From: Nesterenkonia alkaliphila
GTDB taxonomy: Bacteria > Actinomycetota > Actinomycetes > Actinomycetales > Micrococcaceae
Assembly (NCBI RefSeq): GCF_009758175.1
Contig: NZ_WRPM01000031.1
Location: 93,540 to 157,539, forward strand
DNA length: 64,000 bases
Direction of reading: 5' to 3'
The translations under genes and the position numbers were made by a program. The notes under the pieces are model-generated. The model worked only from the letters and a program-made list of their open reading frames with translations. It made no database searches and had not been told where the DNA came from. Positions 50,223-59,327 of this stretch are shown here, in pieces (within the stretch, counting starts at the first letter, position 1; every line of letters begins with the position of its first letter).

Positions 50223-51380
50223 ATGATTCACAAGTACCCTGGCAAGCGGGAGCATCCACTGCATCCACCAAGGGACTACTATTCAATGGCCCAAGAGGGG
50301 CCGATCGCGCGAGCAGAATTGGCGGACGGGCGTCAGGTGTGGCTCGTAACCCGGTATGCCGAGGCAAGGCAGGTTCTCGAGGATACGCGATTCAGTTCCG
50401 ACGCTACACGACCCGGCTTTCCGGTCCGGCGCTCGCCGAGCGCCCTCATCCGCAATGATCCCCCTCAACATACGCACCTCAGGAAGTTCTTGGCGAACGA
50501 GTTCCGGGGTAGGGCCGTCGCCGACCTGGAGCCGGAAATCGCGGAGATCGTGAGAGATCTGGGGGGTAAGATGGCTCAGAGCGAAGAGGTGGAATTTATG
50601 TCCGCATTCGCGCTTCCGCTCCCTTCGACAGTGATCTGTCGTCTACTAGCCGTACCGGACGGCGATCATATCGCCCTCCAGGAGATGGGTGCACGTACAC
50701 TTAGCGCAACTGCATCTGACGCTGAGGTGGACGCCGCAGTTGAGGAGCTGGGTGATTACATGCGCGGCATCGTCGCGCGTGAGCTCGCCCAACCGTCAGA
50801 CTCGATGGTTGGGCGATTGGCACGCTCAAGCAAGGAGTATGGAATCAGCGGCGAAACACTCGCGGATTTGTGTAGGCTGTTACTCGTCGCGGGCCACGTC
50901 ACCACCGTTAATGCGATCGGAATCGGCCTCTATTCACTTCTCAGGCAGAGGCAGCAGTGGCAACTTCTTTCTGCGGAGCCTTCGAGAGTCGGTCGTGCTG
51001 TGGACGAATTGTTGCGTTTTTTGACCGTTGCACAGACACTATCCCGAGTCGCTACTCAAGACTTGGAGATTGCTGGCGTGCGGATCAAGGAGGGCGATGG
51101 AGTGATGGTGTTGCTAACGGTAGCGAATCGCGATGAACGCGTGTTCGACCGGCCGAACGTGCTGGACATTTCCCGACCCAGAGGTTCGCATCTGGCATTC
51201 GGCTACGGACCGCACCTCTGTCTAGGAGCGGCCCTGGCACGACTTGAAATGAAAGAAGCATTTCGGTATCTCAGTCAGGAGTTTCCAGACGTCTCTCTTG
51301 CTGCGGATGGGGATGAACTGAACTATAGGACAAACGTCCTCATCTATGGCGTGCACGAGCTGCCACTGCGCTTGCGATGA
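50223..51380 (+). CDS. Cytochrome P450 monooxygenase
   Basis: 385 residues; soluble bacterial class. I-helix 'LLLVAGHVTTVNAI' (Glu of the usual AGxETT replaced by Val), K-helix 'ELLRFLTV' with ExxR, and the heme loop 'FGYGPHLCLG' with ligand Cys333. The substitution before the catalytic Thr could alter proton delivery. It probably oxidises the peptide-polyketide, perhaps making the hydroxyl that is carbamoylated. Stop overlaps the next gene. No ferredoxin gene is nearby, so redox partners must come from elsewhere. Confidence 0.88.
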   Translation: MIHKYPGKREHPLHPPRDYYSMAQEGPIARAELADGRQVWLVTRYAEARQVLEDTRFSSDATRPGFPVRRSPSALIRNDPPQHTHLRKFLANEFRGRAVADLEPEIAEIVRDLGGKMAQSEEVEFMSAFALPLPSTVICRLLAVPDGDHIALQEMGARTLSATASDAEVDAAVEELGDYMRGIVARELAQPSDSMVGRLARSSKEYGISGETLADLCRLLLVAGHVTTVNAIGIGLYSLLRQRQQWQLLSAEPSRVGRAVDELLRFLTVAQTLSRVATQDLEIAGVRIKEGDGVMVLLTVANRDERVFDRPNVLDISRPRGSHLAFGYGPHLCLGAALARLEMKEAFRYLSQEFPDVSLAADGDELNYRTNVLIYGVHELPLRLR

Positions 51381-52627
51381 GTGAGGTCCGGTGGCCAATG
51401 GCGCCGCAACAAGAGTATATGCTGTCAAACATTCAATTTAAGTCCGCGGATCCAGGACTGAGATTCAGAAACCCATTTCTAGCTCTCTCTATACGTGGGC
51501 AACTCAATGTAGAGCGTTTCGAGGCGGCGGTCTCTGTTCTTGTCCGGCGGCACTCCGTATTGCGAGCCGAACTCGATCAGACCGGTCGCTTGTCGATGCG
51601 GATACGGCGGGTAGAGGAGGTGAACGGTTTCACTTTTGAAGATGATTGTGATGACCCAACTTCGGTCTTGGCAGAAGAAGAGTGGCGTCGTTTTGACCTT
51701 ACGCGAGCGCCACTCTGGCGAGTGAAAGTGATCCGAATTGATCTTGAAGAGTACATAGTATCCCTGTCATTCTGCCATCTAATATGGGATGGGATTTCTA
51801 TGCGCACGTTTTTGGATCTACTGGCGCGTGAGTACGCTAGTTATGGGTGTGATAAAGAACCGGCGCAGTATGAGATATTTGTTAATCGAGCTGAGCAGGA
51901 GCGGATGTTGCGCCAGGCAGGATCGGTGCAGTCCCTCACGGAATCCCCGGGAATCAGCCGTGCGAGACACGAACGGCGGGATGGTGGAATCGAAGTCTCT
52001 GAGATTGACGTTCGCCGTTATACCGTTTCGATTGGGCGGGAAAAGATGGGGAAGATTAGAGCTCGCGCCATAAGTAGCGGAACAGGGCCCTTCGTAGCGT
52101 TACTATCCGCATACATGATCGCCGCAGCCAGTGTATTCCACCGGTCTAGTCTGGTCACAGCGTTTGCGACCAGCCGATTAGACCTTAGGCCTGCAGAGGA
52201 TTGCCTGGGGTACTTTTCAGACCTGTCGGTGGGTGTATTCCTTTCGGATGCTACTGCGCCAGGTGAAGCTCGGATCCAGTGGGTCAATCGTGTTCCTTCG
52301 TGGACAGAGATCCAGCCAAGCCTTGGTGTAACGTATCCACAAGAGATCTGGGACTTTTGGGCGAGGGGGCCGGTTTTCTCGGGTGCACTCGAGTGGCCAG
52401 ACTTGCTTCCCAAGTTGAGAACCTGCGTGCTGGATCTGACTCCGAGCTCACGGATGCTCGTCTCTAATGGTCTTCATAGGCGCGTATTCGGGGGGCAGAT
52501 CATTCCGGCGTTCATCGTGGATGATTTATTGGAAGGTATTGTACATCTTGAATATAACGCCACTGCACTAAATCGACGTGTTGTTATGAAACTTGCTGAT
52601 CAGCTGTGTGCAGAGGTGGACTCCTAA
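51377..52627 (+). CDS. Stand-alone condensation-domain protein
   Basis: 416 residues. The fold-typical start 'WPMAPQQEYMLSNIQF' and 'VLVRRHSVLRAEL' match NRPS C domains. The active motif reads 'CHLIWDG' (about 137-143), keeping the second, catalytic His while the first His is Cys. Such free C proteins esterify or amidate carrier-bound chains with separate acceptors, or release products. With no TE in the assembly line, chain release by this protein is a fair possibility; a link to the AMP-ligase at 56 kb (acyl donor) is another. Confidence 0.75.
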   Translation: MSEVRWPMAPQQEYMLSNIQFKSADPGLRFRNPFLALSIRGQLNVERFEAAVSVLVRRHSVLRAELDQTGRLSMRIRRVEEVNGFTFEDDCDDPTSVLAEEEWRRFDLTRAPLWRVKVIRIDLEEYIVSLSFCHLIWDGISMRTFLDLLAREYASYGCDKEPAQYEIFVNRAEQERMLRQAGSVQSLTESPGISRARHERRDGGIEVSEIDVRRYTVSIGREKMGKIRARAISSGTGPFVALLSAYMIAAASVFHRSSLVTAFATSRLDLRPAEDCLGYFSDLSVGVFLSDATAPGEARIQWVNRVPSWTEIQPSLGVTYPQEIWDFWARGPVFSGALEWPDLLPKLRTCVLDLTPSSRMLVSNGLHRRVFGGQIIPAFIVDDLLEGIVHLEYNATALNRRVVMKLADQLCAEVDS

Positions 52628-52709
52628 TATCTTAGAATCGTGACTACTCAACTCTGCATGAGTATGTAAATAAATGCGTTTCGCGCCAATGTTTTGGGAC
52701 CTGAAAGTA

Positions 52710-52738
52710 TTGTTTGTTTGGAATGATCTAGTTATATA
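52710..52738 (+). promoter_or_regulatory. Promoter of the SDR-PPTase operon
   Basis: TTGTTT (52710-52715) and TATATA (52733-52738) are 17 bases apart, 21 bases before the start of the SDR gene. The 131-base intergenic region around it is AT-rich, the only break in the otherwise overlapping rightward gene run from the TPR gene to the condensation protein. Confidence 0.5.
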
Positions 52739-52758
52739 GACGGGAATTGGATTCCAAT

Positions 52759-53703
52759 ATGAAGGTGTTGATTCTTGGTGGTGGGCGATTTGTGGGCCGT
52801 GCGCTTGGTGCCGCAGTGGCTTCAAGGGGGTGGCGTGCGACTGTTCTGAACAGCGACGCAGTTGCTCCTCGATTTCCAGTGATTCAGTGGTGGAAAGGGG
52901 ATCGTAATCGGACCGGTAGTTTAGATGCCGTGGCCGGGGAAGATTGGGATTTGATCCTTGATACTTGGTCGGGATCAGCAGAAGCCGTAAGCCGTAGCGT
53001 CTCAGTCCTGGGGAGACGCGCTGGAACTTACTGCTACGTGTCGAGCATCGTTGCGGGTTTTCCAAGCGCAGGAGATTATGCTGCCCGAAAACGGGCATGC
53101 GAACTGCAAGTGTTACGCCTCGGCGGGACTGCGCTAATTGTCCGTTTGGGTCTAGTGCTAGGTCCGCACGAATATCCTGGCCGACTCCCTTACTGGCTTG
53201 ATCGCCTGGCGACGCAGGAAGATGTGCTAGTGCCAGGTCGGCCAGGTAGGCCGATCCGGTACGTAGATGTTCGTGACGTTGCAGAGTCGATTCTAAATGT
53301 TGTTGTGGAGCGGCGCTCAGGTACATATTCCTTAACGTCGCTGGCGGAGAAAGTTGTAACTATGGGGGATCTGATATCTGCAGCTTCGGCGACAGTTGGA
53401 CGGCACCTGCCTGTAACCTGGATTCCTGATCCCCTCGCGCTGAGATGTGGGATACGTCCTTGGACGCAAGTTCCATTGTGGATTCCAGAAGGAAAATCGC
53501 CCTTCGACGCGTACGCGGTGCCGACAGACCGAGTATTTGCCAGTGCGGCTGTTGGGAACTATGAGACTGCAAAAGCTACATGGGCCTGGATGCAGAGCTC
53601 AGGTGCTGTTGGGGAGCTAGATGAGCGCGGGTGGCTCTCTAAGAGTTACGAAGTGGACGTACTACGTCGGTGTGCGGGTTCTGGCGCGGGATGGTCCGAG
53701 TGA
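52759..53703 (+). CDS. Extended SDR (NAD-dependent epimerase/dehydratase)
   Basis: 314 residues from ATG 52759; an in-frame TTG (52747) is less likely. Rossmann motif 'LILGGGRFVGRALG' (about 4-17) and a 'YCYVSSIVAG' strand, followed by 'DYAARKRACE' holding the YxxxK catalytic pair. The substrate could be a sugar nucleotide, but no glycosyltransferase is near; oxidation or reduction of the polyketide/proline part is therefore as likely. Confidence 0.75.
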   Translation: MKVLILGGGRFVGRALGAAVASRGWRATVLNSDAVAPRFPVIQWWKGDRNRTGSLDAVAGEDWDLILDTWSGSAEAVSRSVSVLGRRAGTYCYVSSIVAGFPSAGDYAARKRACELQVLRLGGTALIVRLGLVLGPHEYPGRLPYWLDRLATQEDVLVPGRPGRPIRYVDVRDVAESILNVVVERRSGTYSLTSLAEKVVTMGDLISAASATVGRHLPVTWIPDPLALRCGIRPWTQVPLWIPEGKSPFDAYAVPTDRVFASAAVGNYETAKATWAWMQSSGAVGELDERGWLSKSYEVDVLRRCAGSGAGWSE

Positions 53704-53921
53704 TGCGGAGTCGCGTTCGAGTGCATTCCAGGCGACGTGTGGCTGCACTTGCCCGTGTGCTTCTGGTCGTTGGTAGTGAAGCAGAGGCACGTCGCGACTA
53801 CAGGGGTCTCTTGAATAGATTTGGATTTGCTAGGGTCAGGGTTGAATGCTTCGAGATCCATATTCTGCCTCTGACAGCCCGTGGGGATATGTACTTGACT
53901 ATTGTCGTTTGGTGGATGTAG
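53703..53921 (+). CDS. Small ORF between SDR and PPTase, 72 aa
   Basis: The ATG at 53703 shares a base with the SDR stop (TGATG) and the frame ends 4 bases before the PPTase start. The first 20 residues are very basic; the rest has mixed hydrophobic strands ending 'MYLTIVVWWM'. It is not MbtH-like. Coupling suggests expression, but amino-acid composition is odd and no family is recognised. Confidence 0.4.
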   Translation: MRSRVRVHSRRRVAALARVLLVVGSEAEARRDYRGLLNRFGFARVRVECFEIHILPLTARGDMYLTIVVWWM

Positions 53922-53925
53922 CGCT

Positions 53926-54600
53926 GTGACTAGGGCAGCTTTGGTCTCGGTGTTTCAGGCAGCTCTGGACGTTGGGGGGTCTGTCGCCACTGACTTCGAG
54001 ATTCTGGATCCTGCTGAGCAGGTCCGGGCTGGTGCCTTCCATTTTTTAAGTGACGCAAGCAGGTATATATCAGCACATGCTGTATTGCGTCGTATCCTTG
54101 GACAAGTGCTTGATAAAGCCCCTGCGGAGGTGAAACTTGGTCGGGCCGCTTGCCCTCTCTGTGGCGGTCCACACGGGCGCCCGGTAGTCCTTAACGGCCC
54201 ATTGGCGTTTAATTTTTCGCTGTCTTATGCAGGCGGACTTGCGTTGGTCGCAGTCGCTATGAGGCCAGTGGGAGTGGACGTGGAACGGACTGTAGGGAGG
54301 ACAACCATGCGAAATTTGACGCCGTTGCTTCATCCTTGCGAGCAGCGCGAGTTCAGACGTGTTGACAGACCACTGGAATGCGCTGCCTTCACGCAGCTTT
54401 GGGTGCGCAAGGAGGCATACCTCAAGGGACTTGGTACCGGGCTCGCAAGGGAATTACACCTGGACTATGTCGGGGCGGAGGGCTTGGCTGCGCACCCAGT
54501 GGGATGGGTGTTCGCCGATATCGAAGTTCCTACAGGATACTCTGCCGCAGTAGCCATAGCAGCAGAGACCGGACAGGAGGTGGTGGTTGAGTTACAGTGA
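53926..54600 (+). CDS. Sfp-type 4'-phosphopantetheinyl transferase
   Basis: 224 residues from GTG 53926 (TTG 53902 possible). The family motifs 'PVGVDVERTVG' (about 111-121) and 'LWVRKEAYLKGLGTGL' (about 160-175) carry the Mg-binding Asp/Glu and catalytic Lys. It attaches the phosphopantetheine arm to PCP1, PCP2 and ACP of the neighbouring synthases, making the cluster self-sufficient for carrier activation. A 'CPLCGG' pair before the first motif is usual for this subgroup. Confidence 0.88.
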   Translation: MTRAALVSVFQAALDVGGSVATDFEILDPAEQVRAGAFHFLSDASRYISAHAVLRRILGQVLDKAPAEVKLGRAACPLCGGPHGRPVVLNGPLAFNFSLSYAGGLALVAVAMRPVGVDVERTVGRTTMRNLTPLLHPCEQREFRRVDRPLECAAFTQLWVRKEAYLKGLGTGLARELHLDYVGAEGLAAHPVGWVFADIEVPTGYSAAVAIAAETGQEVVVELQ

Positions 54601-54649
54601 CGTCTGGCGAGGATATTAGAGGCGGATCGGTAGTCCTCACCGAAGTCAT

Positions 54650-54840
54650 CAGCAAGTACTTCAGGACCGTAGGTCACCTGGCCTCCCGGGGAGGGATCGC
54701 GCCGACCACCAGTTGTTCCGGGACCTCGATTAGAGGAGAATACGCCAACCACGGTGGCTACAAGAGGTTGAATTCATCCCTGCTCAGCAGCGCTTTCCAC
54801 GAACGGAACACCGGGCGCAAATTCCAATGCACGTGTCCAG
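54650..54840 (+). pseudogene. IS110-family transposase C-terminal remnant
   Basis: In one frame 'RTVGHLASRGGIAPTTSCSG', 'TSIRGEYANHGGYKRLNSSL' and 'LSSAFHERNTG' follow the C-terminal transposase_20 pattern of IS110 elements ('LASYAGLAP...SGTSIRGE...GN..LKRA...SAFA'). No N-terminal DEDD domain precedes it; the flanking part is random. It marks past mobile-element activity at the right side of the rightward synthase operon. Confidence 0.65.
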
Positions 54841-54885
54841 CCCCGGCAGGCAATGTCCATCGACCTAGAGGCTGCTTGTGGCCAC

Positions 54886-55731
54886 TCACTCTCCTCGGAG
54901 CCGCAGAGCCGCCTCAACGGTTTGTGAGAGCAGGACTGCGATCGTCATTGGCCCGACGCCGCCAGGTACAGGTGTTATGAATCCTGCCCTCTGTGCGGCT
55001 GTCGGATACTCTACGTCACCAACGTTACCAGCGTTGTAGCCGGCATCAATAACGGTTGATCCTGGCTTGATCCAATCACCCTGCACGAGTTCGGGGCGAC
55101 CAACTGCAGCCACCACGATATCTGCCTCGCGAACGATCTGATCGAGGTCTCGTGTCTTCGAGTGACAGAATGTCACGGTTGCGTTCCTAGTGAGCAATAA
55201 CATGCCAACCGGTTTACCTAGAATTGGGCTTCGACCGACAACTACAGCATGTTTTCCTGTGGGATCAATTTTATATGAGTCCAACAACCGAATGATGCCG
55301 CCCGGCGTACATGATGAAAATCCTGACTCACCTAGCGCCATCGCTGCGAAAGAGGCCGAGGTGACGCCATCGACGTCCTTTGCGGGGGAGATCGAATCAA
55401 AAACCCGACGTTCGTCAACCTGCGGTGGCATCGGGTGCTGTACCAGAATACCGTCCACCGCATCATCGTCAGACAAAGATCTGACCAATTCGGAGACGTC
55501 CTCAGTTGAGCTGTCGGCTCGCAGATAGTGCGCCTGAGAAGCGAGACCTAGCGACCGCGCACGATTCGCCTTCATTCGTACGTAAGTATGCGATGCAGGA
55601 TCATCACCTACCAGTACTGTCGCGAGCGAGGGCTTACGACCGTAAGCCCTCTCGTAATCGGCCGCGAGTGTCCCGGTCTTGCGCAGCAAATCTGCGGCAA
55701 CTCGCTGACCGTCGATTATGGTTGCAGACAT
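54886..55731 (-). CDS. folD: Bifunctional methylene-THF dehydrogenase/cyclohydrolase
   Basis: 281 residues. 'SHTYVRMKANRA' (about 48-59) has the catalytic Lys; 'DGILVQHPMPP' and 'PAKDVDGVT' bind folate; 'VVGRSPILGKPVGMLLL' (about 169-185) binds NADP; 'PVPGGVGPMTIAVLL' is near the end. It converts 5,10-methylene-THF to 10-formyl-THF. As hosts normally have a chromosomal folD, this extra copy in low-GC cargo suggests a one-carbon unit (formyl, hydroxymethyl or methyl) is needed for the product, or that it replaces a host enzyme the product inhibits. Divergent from the synthase operon. Confidence 0.9.
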   Translation of the reverse strand: MSATIIDGQRVAADLLRKTGTLAADYERAYGRKPSLATVLVGDDPASHTYVRMKANRARSLGLASQAHYLRADSSTEDVSELVRSLSDDDAVDGILVQHPMPPQVDERRVFDSISPAKDVDGVTSASFAAMALGESGFSSCTPGGIIRLLDSYKIDPTGKHAVVVGRSPILGKPVGMLLLTRNATVTFCHSKTRDLDQIVREADIVVAAVGRPELVQGDWIKPGSTVIDAGYNAGNVGDVEYPTAAQRAGFITPVPGGVGPMTIAVLLSQTVEAALRLRGE

Positions 55732-56032
55732 TGACTCCCTAACAATTGAGCGAGCACCCTCGCAGGAACTTTAGATCTGCAGGTGCGTGCGACGCAAGGC
55801 CCCCAGTGGAACTGGCTAGTGGACTATAGTACCGCTACTTTGGCGACTTCTAGAGAAATCGGCGGACACTGGCTCATTCTCTTGCCCCTGCCACAACACG
55901 ATACCTGCCTTGCCGGTGTTCCAGGACAGTAGCACTATCGAGCGGGTGTCGACACGAGTCGGCAACCTGTGAAAAACCGGAAGTTAACACCTACCTGAGT
56001 CTCGGGTAGTAAGCGCATGCTTAAAGCCCTGT
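55732..56032. other. Intergenic region between folD and the AMP-ligase, no gene seen
   Basis: About 300 bases, minus-strand direction. Only short frames without ribosome-binding sites. It should contain the folD promoter, but no consensus pair stood out. GC is closer to the ICE than to the synthase genes. Confidence 0.4.
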
Positions 56033-57475
56033 TCACAGTAAGGGTGTCCGACGTAGTATTTTTCCCATGCTGTTCCGCTCTAGGTGCGTAACAAAGTCGA
56101 TGCGAGACGGAACCTTGTAGGGCGACAGTCGGTGACGAGCAAACTCACGCAATTCGGCCGCAGTAAGGTCGCTGGCCACCACTTTAGCGCAGACTTCCTG
56201 GCCCAATGTTGTATGGTTGCGACCCTCCACTAAGACATCGAAAACCCGTGGGTGCTTTAAAAGTTGGTATTCCACTTCTTCGACCGATACCTTCCGTCCC
56301 CCAACCGCAATTATGTTAGAGGCGCGTCCGACGAGCTCTAGAGAACCGTCTTCTGCAAGGTATCCAAAATCGCTGGTCCGTACCCATGATTGATCGAAAC
56401 TAGCAACGTTAAGATTGGGGTCGAGGTATGTACGTGTGGGAGCGTTATGGGCTGAGAGCCAAATTCTCCCGACCCGGCCATTTTGCACCACGCGGCCAGC
56501 CTCGTCCGTGATTCGCAACGACGTGCCCTCTCTGGGCCGGCCAACATTTCGGGGGCGCCGGGGGTCATATTGACCCGAGGTTCCCGCAGGGGACGCTTCA
56601 GTGGAACCGTAGCTCGTAAATATCTTGGCGTTGGGAAAGGCATGCTGCAATATGGAGTGAGTGTCGGGCGTCGGGAACGAACCAGTCATTCCGACTGCGA
56701 CGATCTGTGGATGGACATCAGCGCTTGTCCACGATCGACCTAATTGAGCCACCATGGCTGGCGGGAATACTAAGGACGTCACGTCCGGCGAAGTTGAGAT
56801 GACCGCATTCAACCTAGCTGGGTCGAACCCACTCAAGACACGAACTGGATAATCGTGGGTGATGGTTCGCACGAGTTGATTCTGAAACGCAGATGTTCCT
56901 AGGGGTAGGGTATGGAGCAAGGTGCCTTCGCGCGCGTCAAAGTTCTGCTTAACCGACCAGCCCAAGTTGCCATGCGGAACGATGATGGCAGATGGGGTCC
57001 CGGTTGTACCTGACGAAAATAGGATCTGCGCCGGACTACCAGACTCATGCGATACAAGTGCCTTTCTCGGCCACTCTGACTTGACGCCGTTGGCCAGAAG
57101 CTCAGTAATAATGTGGTATTCAACATTGGAGTCGACTGATTTCGTCGACAAAAGATAGCGCGGACCAACGATGTCGATGATTCTGTTAATCTCATGTCGT
57201 GGCTGTGGAAGGGCAACAGGTGTTGCAACGGCCCCAGTAGCCATCACCGCCATGTAGGCTGTAGCAAAATCGAGAAACTCGGCGTTATGAAAGGCCAGAA
57301 GGATGCGTTCCCCGGCAGGTATTTGTGGTAAAACTGCTGCCAGTTCAACCGCTCGGCGCCACCATTCTCCATAGGTTAACTCGACCCCTGAGTCATCAAT
57401 TATCGCAATATCGTTTGAGCGATAATCGGCCGACTTAGCCAGTTGTGCAATAATGTTGACGGATGTTCCCTGCAT
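56033..57475 (-). CDS. Stand-alone adenylate-forming acyl/aryl ligase
   Basis: 480 residues from the ATG at 57475 behind AGAGAGGG (ATG 57511 lacks a good site). ANL-superfamily motifs: 'ILFSSGTTGTPSAII' (about 161-175), 'SYGSTEAS' (about 286-293), 'RTSDFGYLAEDGSLELVGR' (about 364-382), and a C-terminal 'NSMGKILRR' lysine. It activates a carboxylic acid as adenylate and passes it to CoA or a carrier protein. It could supply the starter for the incomplete first condensation domain of the NRPS. It is separated from the synthase operon and divergent. Confidence 0.8.
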   Translation of the reverse strand: MQGTSVNIIAQLAKSADYRSNDIAIIDDSGVELTYGEWWRRAVELAAVLPQIPAGERILLAFHNAEFLDFATAYMAVMATGAVATPVALPQPRHEINRIIDIVGPRYLLSTKSVDSNVEYHIITELLANGVKSEWPRKALVSHESGSPAQILFSSGTTGTPSAIIVPHGNLGWSVKQNFDAREGTLLHTLPLGTSAFQNQLVRTITHDYPVRVLSGFDPARLNAVISTSPDVTSLVFPPAMVAQLGRSWTSADVHPQIVAVGMTGSFPTPDTHSILQHAFPNAKIFTSYGSTEASPAGTSGQYDPRRPRNVGRPREGTSLRITDEAGRVVQNGRVGRIWLSAHNAPTRTYLDPNLNVASFDQSWVRTSDFGYLAEDGSLELVGRASNIIAVGGRKVSVEEVEYQLLKHPRVFDVLVEGRNHTTLGQEVCAKVVASDLTAAELREFARHRLSPYKVPSRIDFVTHLERNSMGKILRRTPLL

Positions 57476-57511
57476 TGTGTGCCCTCTCTGAATCGGCATG
57501 GCTTGGTGCAT

Positions 57512-57879
57512 CGGAGTTGGATGACTACTTCCCGGTTTAGTATCCCGCGCCCTTGCCTGATTTACATATCTTTAGAGCCATAATATTTAATCATGACACA
57601 GCCCTCCCAGACAAAATCTTCCCGGTGTCGTCAGAAGTGGTTTATTCGTCCATAAAGTACAAGGTGTTCCTCTCCGTTTTAGCCGATTCGGGGCGCCCAG
57701 GCAGAACGATGAACTATAAGTTTGATGGAGGACTCATAAAGGGTTCCTGAATCAGGGTAAGTCTGGTCGTATTATTATAGAACAGCAAATCGCCGTTTGG
57801 CCTACGCCGGTTCTCGAGGCAGGCAAGTAGGTTCGGGGTGTTTACCCGGTGTGCTCAGCATAGGGTAGTCAGTTCCGTG
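57512..57879. other. AT-rich intergenic region, no gene supported
   Basis: About 370 bases left of the IS5 remnant; it should contain the ligase promoter on the minus strand (TATTAT-like boxes near 57580). A 65-codon plus-strand frame (57553-57750) has no ribosome-binding site. The right edge of the original biosynthetic cargo probably lies here. Confidence 0.35.
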
Positions 57880-58770
57880 CCCTCTACCGTTTTTCGGGCC
57901 CACGATCGTGCCCGCTAGCCCGCGGATCAGCTCCCCAAGCTCACCGACCGGAAGGGCCGCCCGTTCACTGATGCCCGTACCGTGGTCGAGGGAATCATCC
58001 ATCGATACCGGTCCGGCATCGCCTGGCGGGACCTGGTTGAGGTCTTCGGCCCTTGGCAGACGGTGTGGACTTGGCATCGCCGACTGGTAGCCGAGGCACC
58101 TGGGAGCAGATCCTCGCGAAGCTGCAAGCCCGGGCTGATGCTGAAGGGCCCATCGACTGGACAGTCTCAGTGGACTCCACGGCTGCTCGTGCTCATCAGC
58201 GTGCCACCAACATCACCCGCCACACAGGGGGCTTCGTCGAATTACACGAATCCTGGGATCGAGCCCCCTGACCACGCCGTGGGGCGCTCTCGTGGCGGGC
58301 GGACCTCGAAGGTTCACCAGCTCGTCGAGGGTCACGGGCTGCCGCTTTCCAGGATCGTCTCACCGGGACAGGCAAACGATGCCCCGGTGCTCATCCCGCT
58401 GGTGGAGAAGATCCGGGTGCCGCGCATCGGGCCTGGACGAACGCACCCTACCCAATGAGCTCATAGGGGATAAGGTCTGCTCCTCCCGGTCTATCCGGAA
58501 ATACTTGCGCCGGCGGGCGATCATCGCGACCATCGCTGAGCCTGAGGATTAGAAACGTCACCGGGCCAACCGTGGCACCAGCGGCGGCAGACCGCCGAAG
58601 TTCGATGCCCAGAGCTTTGAGGGCCGCAATATCGTCGAACGCGGGTTCTGCCATCTCAAGCAATGGCGAGGCATCGCCACCGGCTACGACAAACTCGCCA
58701 CCACATTCCGCGCCGCGGCCCTACTCCACGGTCTCATCGCCTGGACCAAGCATTTATCAGACACTCCCAA
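57880..58770 (+). mobile_element. Decayed IS5-family transposase
   Basis: Successive frames reconstruct one DDE transposase: 'VVEGIIHRYRSGIAWRDLVE' and 'FGPWQTVWTWHRRLVA', then after a shift 'DWTVSVDSTAARAHQRA' (first catalytic Asp), 'SRGGRTSKVHQLVEGHG', 'LPNELIGDK' and 'GRNIVERGFCHLKQWRGIAT' (C-terminal Glu). At least three frameshifts and two stops interrupt it. Clear terminal inverted repeats were not found, so the exact ends are uncertain. It lies between the cargo and the relaxase gene. Confidence 0.75.
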
Positions 58771-59327
58771 GTCGTTGACGGTTTCTGCAAGGGAGTAGCA
58801 GTTTTCGGCCACAGTTCCGATCGAGGGTGTCATTCCGATCTCAGCAGGCGTTCCCCGAACCTGATGGAGGTGAACTGGCACCGGGGATCCAGGTACAGTG
58901 GCAGCTATTGGTGCTCACGCCCTCACCGACCGCTGACTGGCAAGACCAGGCACTGATGACCGAAATGTTTGGTCGGCCCGCATGGCATGTGCCCGTCTCC
59001 GTGCAGGCCGCTGAGCGTGTTCCTCCGTATCGGGCCCGGACCTCGGAAGGTTGTTGGGGTTATAACTAGGGGCAACGATCCGTGGCACATTCATGGGTCA
59101 GGTGCCCCGCGACCATGATGTCGAGAAAGACTACATGCCGTATAATGCGCAGAGTTCAAAGATCCGCAGGTTCGCTAAACCGCACGTCGACTAAATGAGG
59201 TGTCTGCCCCTCGCTGAATGGCAAACCGCAGGAGTTGCGGTCTTGATGATGCCCAGTCAGTGCCAAGCAGCAGACCCCACTTCCACCTGATTCAACCACG
59301 ACGGCCCAGATCTCAGTTGAAGTCCGG
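58771..59327. other. Non-coding stretch between IS5 remnant and relaxase
   Basis: About 560 bases with broken frames only. ICE-like GC returns near 59300. Probably the right scar of the cargo insertion plus the 3' untranslated region of the relaxase gene. No terminator hairpin with a T-run was seen for the relaxase transcript. Confidence 0.4.

Noticed and set aside
54597..54980. 127-codon ORF after the PPTase as an intact cluster gene
   Set aside because: Only its middle makes sense, and that part is an IS110 transposase remnant; the ends are random and overlap folD on the other strand.
59080..59200. Short ORF beginning MGQVPRDHDVEKDYM before the relaxase 3' end
   Set aside because: About 30 codons without a ribosome-binding site in a scar region; no support beyond an open frame.
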